DNA of 64,000 nt from Eubacteriaceae bacterium. Lineage in GTDB: Bacteria > Bacillota > Clostridia > Eubacteriales > Anaerofustaceae. Numbering within the stretch: the stretch's first letter is position 1; each line of letters begins with the position of its first letter. The stretch spans positions 1 through 64,000 of the forward strand of contig JAFXKY010000046.1 of the NCBI GenBank assembly GCA_017531485.1, read 5' to 3'. Shown here piece after piece: positions 25,907 through 33,709 of the stretch. A program made the position numbers and the translations under genes. The notes under the pieces are model-generated. The model worked only from the letters and a program-made list of their open reading frames with translations, did no database searches and was not told where the DNA came from.

Positions 25907-26367
25907 TACTCTACCTCCATTTTTCTTAGAATACGGATAAAGTCACTGTTTTCAATTCCGTCAGCAAGTGATTTCTCGATGCAGTGAATGATGAATTTCT
26001 GTCCTGACTGATCAACCGTGATCGTTCCCGGGGTAAGGCTGATGGAATTTGCGAGGATCATATTCAGAAAATCCGAACTTATTCCCGATGAAAAACTTAC
26101 AAGATAAGGATGGGTAAGGTTCTTCTTAGCGTAGATAAGCTTTATTACGGAAATGTTCGATAAGATCAGATTTTTAAAGACGCACCAGAGATATTCAATG
26201 GCAATAAACGTATTTCTGAGTATAATCTTTTCTTTTTTGATAGAGTATCCGAGATATTTTTTGCAAAATAAAAACACGACAATTGATACTCCGCCAAAAA
26301 CAAGTCCGATCTCAACGGTGAACTTACCGCTGATAACGATAGAAAACAATAATAAAAGTACTAAAAT
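25906..26367 (-). CDS. mrpE: MrpE subunit, probable non-ATG start
   Basis: A 147-153-residue protein, first gene of the Mrp-like operon. Two N-terminal membrane helices are followed by the MnhE motif FLNMILANSISLTPGTITVD. No ATG or GTG lies at the N-terminus. The frame is open only from an ATT codon at 26367 (preceded by a stop at 26370) and has a TTG at 26349 with no ribosome site. The residues between (ILVLLLL) extend the first membrane helix, as expected for MrpE, so the ATT is favoured. MrpE supports assembly and activity of Mrp complexes. Confidence 0.85.
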   Translation of the reverse strand: MLVLLLLFSIVISGKFTVEIGLVFGGVSIVVFLFCKKYLGYSIKKEKIILRNTFIAIEYLWCVFKNLILSNISVIKLIYAKKNLTHPYLVSFSSGISSDFLNMILANSISLTPGTITVDQSGQKFIIHCIEKSLADGIENSDFIRILRKMEVE

Positions 26368-26420
26368 TTAAATCATCTTCTTTCTTATTGGATTAGCATA
26401 TGATGCCGTAAATCTTAGCA

Positions 26421-26449
26421 ATTATAGTCCTGCGTTTCGATGATGTCAA
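26421..26449 (-). promoter_or_regulatory. Promoter of the ten-gene Mrp-like operon
   Basis: Minus strand: TTGACA (26444-26449), 17 bases, TATAAT (26421-26426). A fully consensus promoter 55 bases before mrpE and the only strong one seen for the cluster. Confidence 0.88.
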
Positions 26450-26886
26450 TTAAAAAAATGACAAAAATCCATTTTTCGCCTGTCTTTTTTTCTTGCGAAT
26501 ATTAATTCAAATTTATGACAACATAACAATTATTCTTAGGATAATTTATTCAAAATATCCTCAAAAAAACAAACGTATCGTTTTCTGATACAAAAAGAGA
26601 GAATCTTTAAAAGATTTATTGTAAAATGTATTTTAAAGAACATATACGAAGTAGAAATGAGCCGGATGATGCACACATCCCAACGAAATACTCTTTGTTT
26701 ATTACTACTTCGAAAACATAGCATATCTATTGGTTTACGAGTCTATGATATATCCGCAGATTTTTTATTTAAATTTCACTGTTTCCGAATCCGTCGTTAT
26801 TATTTTGCGTCATTATATACAGAAAGAAGAATTTACATTTCATTATAACATGTAAATCTTATTATTATTTCAGGAGATGCGATAAA
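26450..26886. other. AT-rich intergenic stretch without a recognisable gene
   Basis: About 440 bases between the mrp promoter and the next plus-strand gene. Open frames inside it lack ribosome sites and family resemblance. I see short inverted repeats (AATCTTT-A-AAAGATT near 26605; ATTTACAT at 26831-26838 with ATGTAAAT at 26850-26857, the latter 30 bases before the downstream start) and no convincing promoter, RNA gene or riboswitch. Confidence 0.5.
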
Positions 26887-27579
26887 ATGAACGACGATTT
26901 ATGCGGAAGAACTCTTCCGGAAATTGATATAAAATACATCAGGGAAGCGGAAGACATAGTATTATTCAAATCAATGATAAAAAGAAAACGTAAATTGACA
27001 TTTATTGTTGCTGTGACGTTTGTGATCCTCACGATAATCATTTCATTCTTTCATAATGAAAACATCATTCTCAAAGAAGATCCGGGGATCTTAAATGGTA
27101 ATTATTCCATGTTTGGTAGCGGAGCATCAGGTGTCGCAACCTTAGGTATTGACGCGAAAATATGTGATGTTCCCAAGAGTAATCCGATATTTAAAAATGT
27201 TACATCACTCATCCCCGATGAATACGCTCTGTCTGCCTGCCACTCAGTCAACACACGATTCATCTCCGGAAGAGAATATCGTGATTATATCCCTCATGAT
27301 TACGTATTTGAGTTCGTATCTGTATCTGATGACAGATCCTTCACGCTTTCTGTATGCCCATACGAAAAAGTTTTGACGGACTGCATCGTAATATCCGATA
27401 CTTCATATTTATCCACGATAGGTGATATACAAGTCAGGATAACTCGTTTTGCAGACAATTACTATGCTGAGTTTGAGAATGACGGGATGTTTTATGATAT
27501 TGAATCAAAGAATATGTCTGTTGAAGACTTTGCAAACATTATCCGCCTTATCTCAGCATCGGGAGAATGTGATGAATAG
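26887..27579 (+). CDS. Unknown single-pass membrane protein
   Basis: A 230-residue protein I do not recognise. Residues ~1-38 are cytosolic and basic at the end (FKSMIKRKRKL), residues ~39-58 are a strong membrane helix (TFIVAVTFVILTIIISFF), and the remaining ~170 residues would be outside the cell. The topology, with a short cytosolic head and an extracellular domain, is like anti-sigma-type or signalling proteins, but no zinc-binding HxxxCxxC is present. AGGAGATG lies 9 bases upstream. It overlaps the next gene by 8 bases. Confidence 0.75.
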   Translation: MNDDLCGRTLPEIDIKYIREAEDIVLFKSMIKRKRKLTFIVAVTFVILTIIISFFHNENIILKEDPGILNGNYSMFGSGASGVATLGIDAKICDVPKSNPIFKNVTSLIPDEYALSACHSVNTRFISGREYRDYIPHDYVFEFVSVSDDRSFTLSVCPYEKVLTDCIVISDTSYLSTIGDIQVRITRFADNYYAEFENDGMFYDIESKNMSVEDFANIIRLISASGECDE

Positions 27580-27940
27580 AAAGATATTTATTGTTATTTT
27601 TGCATTCACTTCACTGATCATCCTCACGTTTTTATCATCTGCCGATACAATGAAAAATGATCATGAAAAGGTTTGTTTTACAGCGAAAGTTCTTATTGCG
27701 GACGGAGAAAAGGTATCGTTTGAAATCATTGATGCAGGAACATCTGATTTTGAAAAAGGAGATGTGTTTCATGTGTTTGTAAAGGACATCAGTAGTCCGC
27801 TTCCGAAACTCGTTTTGTGGGATTATGTCAGTATCGAGTGCAGAGCCGATATCAGAATGGCGGGAAAAGATAAAAACAGATTCCGTGAAATAATTTCTAT
27901 AAATAAGACCGACTATGCCGGGAATATGATTTGTGAGTAA
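27572..27940 (+). CDS. Unknown small exported or membrane-anchored protein
   Basis: A 122-residue protein starting with a hydrophobic segment (KIFIVIFAFTSLIILTFLSS) and then a soluble domain with alternating beta-type segments (VCFTAKVLIADGEKVSFEII, WDYVSIECRADIRM). This is compatible with a small OB-like or DUF-type extracellular domain, but I cannot name a family. The start at 27572 overlaps the previous gene by 8 bases, so the two are probably co-expressed. Confidence 0.7.
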   Translation: MNRKIFIVIFAFTSLIILTFLSSADTMKNDHEKVCFTAKVLIADGEKVSFEIIDAGTSDFEKGDVFHVFVKDISSPLPKLVLWDYVSIECRADIRMAGKDKNRFREIISINKTDYAGNMICE

Positions 27941-28002
27941 AATCTTGTTTATGATAAAATACTATGGTATAATTATGAAAACTCAAAGAGGAAAATGAAG
28001 AT

Positions 28003-28224
28003 ATGAAGAAAAATTTGTTATGGAAAATTCTCCTTGTTGTCGGTATAGTTCCCTTTGTGGTTCCGTTTGCCGCTGCTGTGTGGAATATATATATGATTCA
28101 TTCTCATCCGGGGTGGACCGTGTTTGATTTTGTATTTATATATTCTTTTTTATACTGGCCTACATACATCCTCGGCCTCGTCCTGATCGGTCTTAGCATA
28201 TATAAACTGAAAAAGAATAGATAA
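28003..28224 (+). CDS. Small two-helix membrane protein
   Basis: A 73-residue protein with two predicted membrane helices (LWKILLVVGIVPFVVPFAAA and LYWPTYILGLVLIGLSIYKL) and a basic C-terminus. No family recognised. AGAGGAAAATGAAGAT precedes the ATG, and a TATAAT-like box occurs about 40 bases upstream. A terminator follows immediately. Confidence 0.72.
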   Translation: MKKNLLWKILLVVGIVPFVVPFAAAVWNIYMIHSHPGWTVFDFVFIYSFLYWPTYILGLVLIGLSIYKLKKNR

Positions 28225-28228
28225 TTGC

Positions 28229-28250
28229 GGCGATTTTCGCCGTTTTTTTG
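28229..28250 (+). terminator. Terminator after the small membrane protein
   Basis: CGGCGA, loop TTT, TCGCCG and then seven T, just after the stop codon. Confidence 0.85.
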
Positions 28251-28314
28251 TAATTATTCTGTAAGAAAATGTTATTACGGATGTCTTATATATGAGATCG
28301 GAAAGGAGGGAGTC

Positions 28315-28812
28315 ATGAAAGATTTTGAAAAGATATACAGACAGTATTTCGCCGACGTATACCGCTATATCCTCAGGCTTTCGGGAGATGAACATATTGC
28401 TGAAGAGATCACTTCCCGTACATTTTTCAAAGCCCTGAGAAAAATAGATTCCTTCCGCGGAGATTGTGATGTAAAAGTCTGGCTTTGCCAGATCGGAAAG
28501 AATGAATATTATTCATATCTCAAAAGAAATAAGAAAAACGCATCTCTGAGCCATGAAGAGTTAATCTCTATCCCCGATGTTACTGAAAATATTGACGACA
28601 GGATCATTTCAAAAGACGATGCAGGAAGAATAAGAATGATCCTTCATGAAATTCCCGAACCATATAAAGAAGTATTTATGTGGAGGGTCTATGGAGAACT
28701 TTCATTCAGGCAGATCGGAAATATCTTCTCTAAAACAGAAAACTGGGCGTGTGTTACATATCACCGAGCAAGAAAAATGATAAGACAAAGAATGGAGGAA
28801 GAAAATGAATAA
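28315..28812 (+). CDS. ECF-type RNA polymerase sigma factor
   Basis: A 165-residue group 4 sigma factor. Region 2 spans ~1-75, with YRQYFADVYRYILRLSGDEH, AEEITSRTFFKAL and FRGDCDVKVWLCQIGKNEYY. Region 4 spans ~105-160, with IPEPYKEVFMWRVYGELSFR and QIGNIFSKTENWACVTYHRA, a helix-turn-helix. The start at 28315 has GGAGGGAGTC in front; the longer ORF start lies in the preceding terminator. The stop overlaps the anti-sigma gene by 8 bases, the normal arrangement for a sigma/anti-sigma pair. It likely drives its own operon. Confidence 0.92.
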   Translation: MKDFEKIYRQYFADVYRYILRLSGDEHIAEEITSRTFFKALRKIDSFRGDCDVKVWLCQIGKNEYYSYLKRNKKNASLSHEELISIPDVTENIDDRIISKDDAGRIRMILHEIPEPYKEVFMWRVYGELSFRQIGNIFSKTENWACVTYHRARKMIRQRMEEENE

Positions 28813-30448
28813 ATTCTGCAATATCATCCGCGATATCCTTCCGCTTTATGTTGAAAAAATGCTTTCTTCCGATACGGAGGAGTTCGTAAATAATCACCTT
28901 ATGGAATGTGAGGAGTGCAGGGAATCTCTCAGGGAAATTCAGGATCAGGAAATTGCGCCTGAGAAAACTCACGAAGATGAAATAAAGCCCCTTACGGAAT
29001 TAAAAAAGAAAGTGCGTCTGAGAAATATCCTCATAGGTATCATCTCCTCCGTATGTACGTTATTTCTCGGTTTCGGAATCTTCTTCCCGACAATAACGAT
29101 TAACAATACTGACTATTCCGTTGTATTTTTAGGATTGCTTCTCGCAGTAATGTTCTTCGGATTACAGCTTATTTTCTGCATCAAAGCCCAAAAGACGTGG
29201 ATGAAGTTTGTGCCGCTTTATACGATCCTCATTGGTTTTGCCGGATGCGGAGCTATGGCGGTTTATCGCCCGTATGAAGGATCGATCATTGGTCTCGTGC
29301 TTGCGGTTGTGCTTATAATAGCAGCGCTTGGTGAATGTGTGGCATGGATAGTATACGGATTTATTCATCGTATAGGTGCACCTGAAGATAAACATGAGTC
29401 AGGGCGAAAGTGGGGACTCAGAATCGCGGCAGTCAGCATCGTTCTCGTCATCGCTGTCAATGTATTTTATTCATCGGGCTTGTATTTTAATCTTACTTCC
29501 GGCTGCGGACAAAAACAGCACGATATAACAGCTGTCGGACATAAGATCTACTTTGTCGAGGGAGAAGATGTTTTTGTTTATGACATCGTGACGAAAAAAA
29601 AAGACAGCCATCCGTTCAGAGGCGGAGCTGAGTTTGTTGAAACGAGCATGGGAGTATACATGACAGGATACGGCTATATGATCTATCCCGTATCCGAAGA
29701 TGCAGGAAAAGGGTTCAGCCTTCAGGATTTTATAAGTTCAGATGAGTACAACCTTGAGATAATAGATATATTCGAAGATTCGGTATATTGGAAAGTCACT
29801 TCTTCGAAAGGCGGACATTTCCTCAGAAAAGTATACTCAGCGAGATATTATGAGAATCCAAAGGACCCCGTCGATGTCATAGTCGATAATGTAAGACTGA
29901 TCCACACAACAGAAAATACTATATTCTTTGATGAAAAGATCATGAATGGAAAACTTTATTATTACGACACTTCCGGTTTCGGTTATGTCAGAACGGTCGA
30001 TATTGAATCCGGCGGGGAAGATATCGTCCTGCGTGGTGAGAGTGAAACGGAATTTCTTGAAAAAGCCATATTCTACGACGATTTCATTCTGATTCAGATG
30101 ACTGACGGGATGTACCGCCTGAATTATGGCGAAAAAGATATGGCAAGACTGAACGCTTCAAAGCCCGTAACGGCAGCAATGGACAGGGTGGGGGATAAAC
30201 TTTACTACGTTATTTACAGACAGACAAACAAAGGTACCCGGGCAAAAGTCCTTACGTCTTACGACCTGACCAAGGGAAAGACTACTGACATCGTAAGGCT
30301 TTCGGAAAATAACGGCATCGGCCATGACATATCCGAAGCAGAGATCACTCCTCACGGTTTTTATTTCACGGACCCGGATGAATCGAAAAAGGGTGGAGTG
30401 TATTACTATAATTATGATACAGAAAAAGTGACACGTATTCATCGATAA
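28805..30448 (+). CDS. Membrane anti-sigma factor with zf-HC2 domain and large propeller-like sensor domain
   Basis: A 547-residue protein. Residues 1-45 form a zinc-binding anti-sigma domain (CNIIRDILPLYVEKML, then NNHLMECEECRESL with His and CxxC). About five membrane helices follow between ~75 and ~225. The last ~320 residues are extracellular repeats with the look of a beta-propeller: HKIYFVEGEDVFVYDI, MNGKLYYYDTSGFGYVRTVD, FILIQMTDGMYRLNYGEK, KLYYVIYRQTNKG and GVYYYNYDTEKVTRI. It probably holds the ECF sigma factor inactive until the outer domain senses a surface ligand or stress. The stimulus is unknown. Confidence 0.85.
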   Translation: MNKFCNIIRDILPLYVEKMLSSDTEEFVNNHLMECEECRESLREIQDQEIAPEKTHEDEIKPLTELKKKVRLRNILIGIISSVCTLFLGFGIFFPTITINNTDYSVVFLGLLLAVMFFGLQLIFCIKAQKTWMKFVPLYTILIGFAGCGAMAVYRPYEGSIIGLVLAVVLIIAALGECVAWIVYGFIHRIGAPEDKHESGRKWGLRIAAVSIVLVIAVNVFYSSGLYFNLTSGCGQKQHDITAVGHKIYFVEGEDVFVYDIVTKKKDSHPFRGGAEFVETSMGVYMTGYGYMIYPVSEDAGKGFSLQDFISSDEYNLEIIDIFEDSVYWKVTSSKGGHFLRKVYSARYYENPKDPVDVIVDNVRLIHTTENTIFFDEKIMNGKLYYYDTSGFGYVRTVDIESGGEDIVLRGESETEFLEKAIFYDDFILIQMTDGMYRLNYGEKDMARLNASKPVTAAMDRVGDKLYYVIYRQTNKGTRAKVLTSYDLTKGKTTDIVRLSENNGIGHDISEAEITPHGFYFTDPDESKKGGVYYYNYDTEKVTRIHR

Positions 30449-30454
30449 AAACAG

Positions 30455-30483
30455 TTGACAAACCGGTTATTATACTGTATACT
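30455..30483 (+). promoter_or_regulatory. Promoter of the DUF2325 gene
   Basis: TTGACA (30455-30460), 17 bases, TATACT (30478-30483). The first palindromic operator begins 9 bases after the -10 element. Confidence 0.88.
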
Positions 30484-30491
30484 AAATATAG

Positions 30492-30551
30492 TTAGCGGCA
30501 ACTAACCACGATTGCCGCTTTTCATAAAAGCGCGTGATTAGCAACAACTAA
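30492..30551 (+). promoter_or_regulatory. Twin TTAG-N6-CTAA operators in the DUF2325 leader
   Basis: TTAGCGGCAACTAA at 30492-30505 and TTAGCAACAACTAA at 30538-30551, 46 bases apart, with 12 of 14 positions identical. The TTAG/CTAA half-sites recall operators of DtxR/MntR/IdeR metal-dependent repressors; that link is inference. Between them an 8-bp hairpin (30494-30501 with 30512-30519) followed by TTTTC could attenuate transcription and shares bases with the first site. Confidence 0.6.
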
Positions 30552-30606
30552 CCAATATAAGGAATTGATATTTGATTTATGTATAATTTTAAAACGGAGG
30601 TATACT

Positions 30607-30885
30607 ATGAAAGTGGCGATAATCGGCGGAAATGAGTGTATGGTATGTGAATATAAAAAACTGTGTGAAAAATATAAATGTAAAGCGAAAATATATCCGA
30701 AAATGACAAACGAACTTAAAAACATCGGATCTCCTGACCTTCTCGTTCTTTTTACAAATACCGTTTCTCACAAGATGATAAAATGTGCCCTGAATGAAAT
30801 AAAAAGTCAGGATACAAAGATCGTCCGCAGTCATACAAGCTCTATGGCATCTCTGAGAGGCATTCTTGAGGAACATACTGTATAG
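30607..30885 (+). CDS. DUF2325 domain protein
   Basis: A 92-residue protein with the DUF2325 pattern: KVAIIGGNECMVCEYKKLCE at the N-terminus, ...YKCKAKIYPKM..., and the signature LVLFTNTVSHKMIKCALNEI. Four Cys in two groups (CMVCEYKKLC, KC) suggest metal or redox binding. Function is unknown; members often sit beside ferrous-iron uptake genes, which would fit the operators upstream. The ATG at 30607 has ACGGAGGTATACT in front. It is monocistronic with its own terminator. Confidence 0.88.
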   Translation: MKVAIIGGNECMVCEYKKLCEKYKCKAKIYPKMTNELKNIGSPDLLVLFTNTVSHKMIKCALNEIKSQDTKIVRSHTSSMASLRGILEEHTV

Positions 30886-30898
30886 ATATATTATCACG

Positions 30899-30932
30899 AA
30901 CTGTTTCCGTAACGGAGCAGTTTTTATTTTTC
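30899..30932 (+). terminator. Terminator of the DUF2325 gene
   Basis: AACTG...CAGTT closed by an inner TTCCG/CGGA stem with a TAA loop, followed by TTTTTATTTTTC. 13 bases after the stop codon. Confidence 0.75.
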
Positions 30933-31036
30933 TTTGATATGTATGTTCATTTGGACTTTATATTTTGTTTTCTTACTGAAAAATTCTGTTTTAATATAAA
31001 ATATAATGTGTTTATAGGCCAAAATAGCTTTTATAC

Positions 31037-31065
31037 TTGAATTTTTAATGCCAATATGATAATAT
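31037..31065 (+). promoter_or_regulatory. Promoter of the ACT-PFL operon
   Basis: TTGAAT (31037-31042), 17 bases, TAATAT (31060-31065), 28 bases before the ACT gene. Confidence 0.6.
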
Positions 31066-31092
31066 ACCTAAAAACGACACCGGAGGAAAACA

Positions 31093-31356
31093 ATGAAAGC
31101 TGTTATCACAGTAATCGGAGAAGACAAAACAGGTATTATCTACAAAGTATCAAAAATCCTTTATGAAATGAACATCAACATCGAAGACATCAGTCAGACG
31201 ATCATGCAGAAGTATTTTACAATGCTCATGCTCGTAAGTATTCCTCAGGATGTAAAGATCTCAGAACTTACAGAAAAGTTTTCAGCACTGAAAGAAGAAG
31301 GTCTCAGTATTCAGGTTCAGAAGACAGACATCTTCGATTCAATGCACAAGATCTGA
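31093..31356 (+). CDS. ACT domain protein (UPF0237)
   Basis: An 87-residue single ACT domain: MKAVITVIGEDKTGIIYKVS, then LYEMNINIEDISQTIMQKYF and a second beta-rich half. ACT domains bind small ligands, commonly amino acids, and regulate partners. It lies 9 bases before the PFL/UPF0210 gene, a pair that is conserved in many Clostridia and lactic acid bacteria. Role in the pair is not known. CGGAGGAAAACA precedes the ATG. Confidence 0.92.
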   Translation: MKAVITVIGEDKTGIIYKVSKILYEMNINIEDISQTIMQKYFTMLMLVSIPQDVKISELTEKFSALKEEGLSIQVQKTDIFDSMHKI

Positions 31357-31365
31357 GGTGATTAA

Positions 31366-32718
31366 ATGGTAATATATAACGACGTTCTCGAAACGATCCG
31401 TATGCTCGAAGAGAAGCTTGATATCCGTACTATCACAATGGGTATCTCTCTTCTTGACTGCTTCAGCGATGATTATAAAGTAACTGCAACCAAGATCTAT
31501 GACAAGATCACACGTTATGCAAAAGATCTCGTAAAGACAGGCGAAGACATTGAAAGTGAATACGGAGTTCCCATTATCAACAAGCGAGTATCAGTAACAC
31601 CGATCGCTCTTTCAGCCATGAAAAACCGTGATCAGTTCGTTCATCTCGCGCATGCCCTCGATAGCGCAGCAAATGAGATCGGCGTAAACTTCATCGGTGG
31701 TTACAGCGCCCTTGTTCAGAAAGGCATAAACGCATCCGAACATGAATTCATAGCTTCAATTCCGCAGGCTCTTACAGAAACATCATGCATGTGCTCAAGT
31801 GTCAACGTAGGAAGCACCAAATCAGGCATCAACCTTGATGCGGTAAAGATGATGGGACACATTATCAAGGAAACAGCTTACCTTACAAGAGAAGCTGACT
31901 CTATCGGATGTGCAAAATTCGTGGTTTTCGCAAATGCAGTTGAAGATAACCCGTTTATGGCAGGCGCATTCCACGGCGTAGGCGAAGGCGAAGCAGTCAT
32001 CAACGTAGGTGTAAGCGGTCCCGGAACTGTAAGCTCAGCAATTGCAAACATGAAAGGCGAACCTATCGACCATATCTGCGAAACGATCAAGAGAATCGCA
32101 TTCAAGATCACTCGTGCAGGTCAGCTCGTAGGAAACGAAGCGTCAAAACGCCTCAACGTTCCTTTCGGAATCCTTGACCTTTCTCTCGCTCCGACACCTG
32201 AAGTAGGCGACTCTGTTGCAGCTATTCTCGAAGCAATGGGACTCGAAAAAGCAGGTACTCACGGAACGACAGCAGCTCTCGCTCTTCTCACTGACGCAGT
32301 TAAAAAAGGTGGCATTATGGCATCTTCTCACGTCGGCGGCCTCAGCGGAGCTTTCATTCCCGTAAGTGAAGACGCAGGCATGATCGACAGCGTAAATTGC
32401 GGTGCTCTCTCATTTGACAAACTCGAAGCTATGACAAGCGTATGCTCAGTAGGTCTCGATATGATCGCTATCGCAGGGGATACACCTGCTGAAACAATCT
32501 CCGCAATCATCGCAGATGAAGCTTCCATCGGCGTTATCAACAACAAGACGACAGCTGTCCGCGTTATTCCGGTTTACGGTAAAGGTGTTGGCGAAGTTGC
32601 CGAATTCGGCGGCCTTCTCGGATATGCACCGATCATTCCGCTTAACAAGTATTCAAGCGCTGACTTCATCAACCGCGGCGGAAGAATTCCCGCACCGATC
32701 CATTCTTTCAAGAACTAA
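31366..32718 (+). CDS. PFL family protein (UPF0210/DUF711)
   Basis: A 450-residue cytosolic protein with the family signatures [53 protein letters not shown] and [13 protein letters not shown] at the C-terminus. The family is structurally related to pyruvate formate-lyase-like folds but lacks a demonstrated enzymatic role, and the glycyl-radical signature is not visible. Always or usually next to the ACT-domain gene, which may be its ligand-sensing partner. CTGAGGTGATTAA precedes the start. Confidence 0.93.
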   Translation: MVIYNDVLETIRMLEEKLDIRTITMGISLLDCFSDDYKVTATKIYDKITRYAKDLVKTGEDIESEYGVPIINKRVSVTPIALSAMKNRDQFVHLAHALDSAANEIGVNFIGGYSALVQKGINASEHEFIASIPQALTETSCMCSSVNVGSTKSGINLDAVKMMGHIIKETAYLTREADSIGCAKFVVFANAVEDNPFMAGAFHGVGEGEAVINVGVSGPGTVSSAIANMKGEPIDHICETIKRIAFKITRAGQLVGNEASKRLNVPFGILDLSLAPTPEVGDSVAAILEAMGLEKAGTHGTTAALALLTDAVKKGGIMASSHVGGLSGAFIPVSEDAGMIDSVNCGALSFDKLEAMTSVCSVGLDMIAIAGDTPAETISAIIADEASIGVINNKTTAVRVIPVYGKGVGEVAEFGGLLGYAPIIPLNKYSSADFINRGGRIPAPIHSFKN

Positions 32719-32727
32719 GGCGGTATA

Positions 32728-32751
32728 TTAAAGTTCATTTCAGAACTTTAA
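32728..32751 (+). other. Hairpin after the PFL gene
   Basis: TTAAAGTTC (32728-32736) and GAACTTTAA (32743-32751) form a perfect 9-bp stem with a 6-base loop but no U-run. It may stabilise the 3' end of the ACT-PFL mRNA. Confidence 0.5.
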
Positions 32752-32826
32752 GGTTAACTAAAGTTTTGAGGGGTATACTTACTACAATAAGAATTTCCCC
32801 TATAAAATAAATAATAAAAATGCCTG

Positions 32827-32855
32827 AAAAAAGCCTCGCGATGCGAGGCTTTTTT
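32827..32855. terminator. Bidirectional terminator between the PFL gene and the sugar isomerase gene
   Basis: AAAAAAGCCTCGC, loop GAT, GCGAGGCTTTTTT. A symmetric 7-bp GC stem with A-tract and T-tract on either side serves both converging units. Confidence 0.92.
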
Positions 32856-32877
32856 ACTGTGTAAGTATTTAATTCCG

Positions 32878-33708
32878 TTAAATTTCGCTGTATATCCTGT
32901 CACAGCTTTCTTTTGCTTTTAAAAGGTATTCGAGCGCAGTCATATCCGACGGCTCGAAAATATAATCCGGATCGTCTTCATATTTGTCGAAATCAAACGG
33001 ATAACAACATTCAAGCATGAGAGATCCTTCAAACGGGCTTTTATTTACTTTTTCAAGGAAGTCTTTCCAGTTGATATTTCCTTCATAGGGAATGAGATGC
33101 GCATCCTTCGCAGTATCGTTGTCATGAATGTGCAGCGCGAAAAGTTTGCCGGAATAATCGTCCAGAAGGGACATATCTCCCTTTTTGACTACGTTGTTAT
33201 GTCCCGCATCAAAACACATTCCCACAAACGGAATATCATATACCATAGCCTGAACGCGGCGGATAATTTCATCATCACTGAGATTCTCAACCGCAAGGCG
33301 AACGCCGTATTTATCACAGGCGTCTATTATCTTATAAAGCCTGTCGGAGAACAGCTCAAAACGCTTTCCGCCGACCTGAACTCGGTCATGCGGATGCATT
33401 ACGAGCGTCGGTACACAGCTCTCTCCGGCGGCTCTGACGGCTTCAAGATGCATTTTCAGGATCTCCTGACCATCGAGATTATCAAGCCACAAATTGTCGC
33501 ATCCGTAATAGGGGATGTGTGAATGTTCGAGATACAGCCCGTGTTTCTGGGCCAGTTCGCTGTGTGTGCGATAATCCCCGTCTGTTTCATCAAAATCGTT
33601 ACCCCACCATGTACAGATCGTTTCGAATCCGACATCTTTTATCATTTTCAGTTTTTCTTCTATGGGGAGGATGTATCCGAACCATGTGTATAAACCGCTT
33701 TTTTTCAT
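32878..33708 (-). CDS. Sugar phosphate isomerase/epimerase-type TIM barrel protein
   Basis: A 276-residue protein of the xylose-isomerase/AP-endonuclease family 2 fold. Metal-site residues are visible: AVENLSD (Glu at the end of beta-5), GMCFDAGHNN (Asp and His), LFALHIHDND (His) and LMLECCYP (Glu). N-terminal part starts LYTWFGYILPIEEKLKMIKD. It likely isomerises or epimerises a sugar or polyol, with divalent metal. It begins 1 base after the methyltransferase stop, in an operon of three. Substrate unknown. Confidence 0.85.
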   Translation of the reverse strand: MKKSGLYTWFGYILPIEEKLKMIKDVGFETICTWWGNDFDETDGDYRTHSELAQKHGLYLEHSHIPYYGCDNLWLDNLDGQEILKMHLEAVRAAGESCVPTLVMHPHDRVQVGGKRFELFSDRLYKIIDACDKYGVRLAVENLSDDEIIRRVQAMVYDIPFVGMCFDAGHNNVVKKGDMSLLDDYSGKLFALHIHDNDTAKDAHLIPYEGNINWKDFLEKVNKSPFEGSLMLECCYPFDFDKYEDDPDYIFEPSDMTALEYLLKAKESCDRIYSEI

Positions 33709-33709
33709 G

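Noticed and set aside
26450-26886. A gene or RNA in the 440-base AT-rich gap
   Set aside because: Frames lack ribosome sites and codon usage like neighbours, and no structured RNA was recognised.
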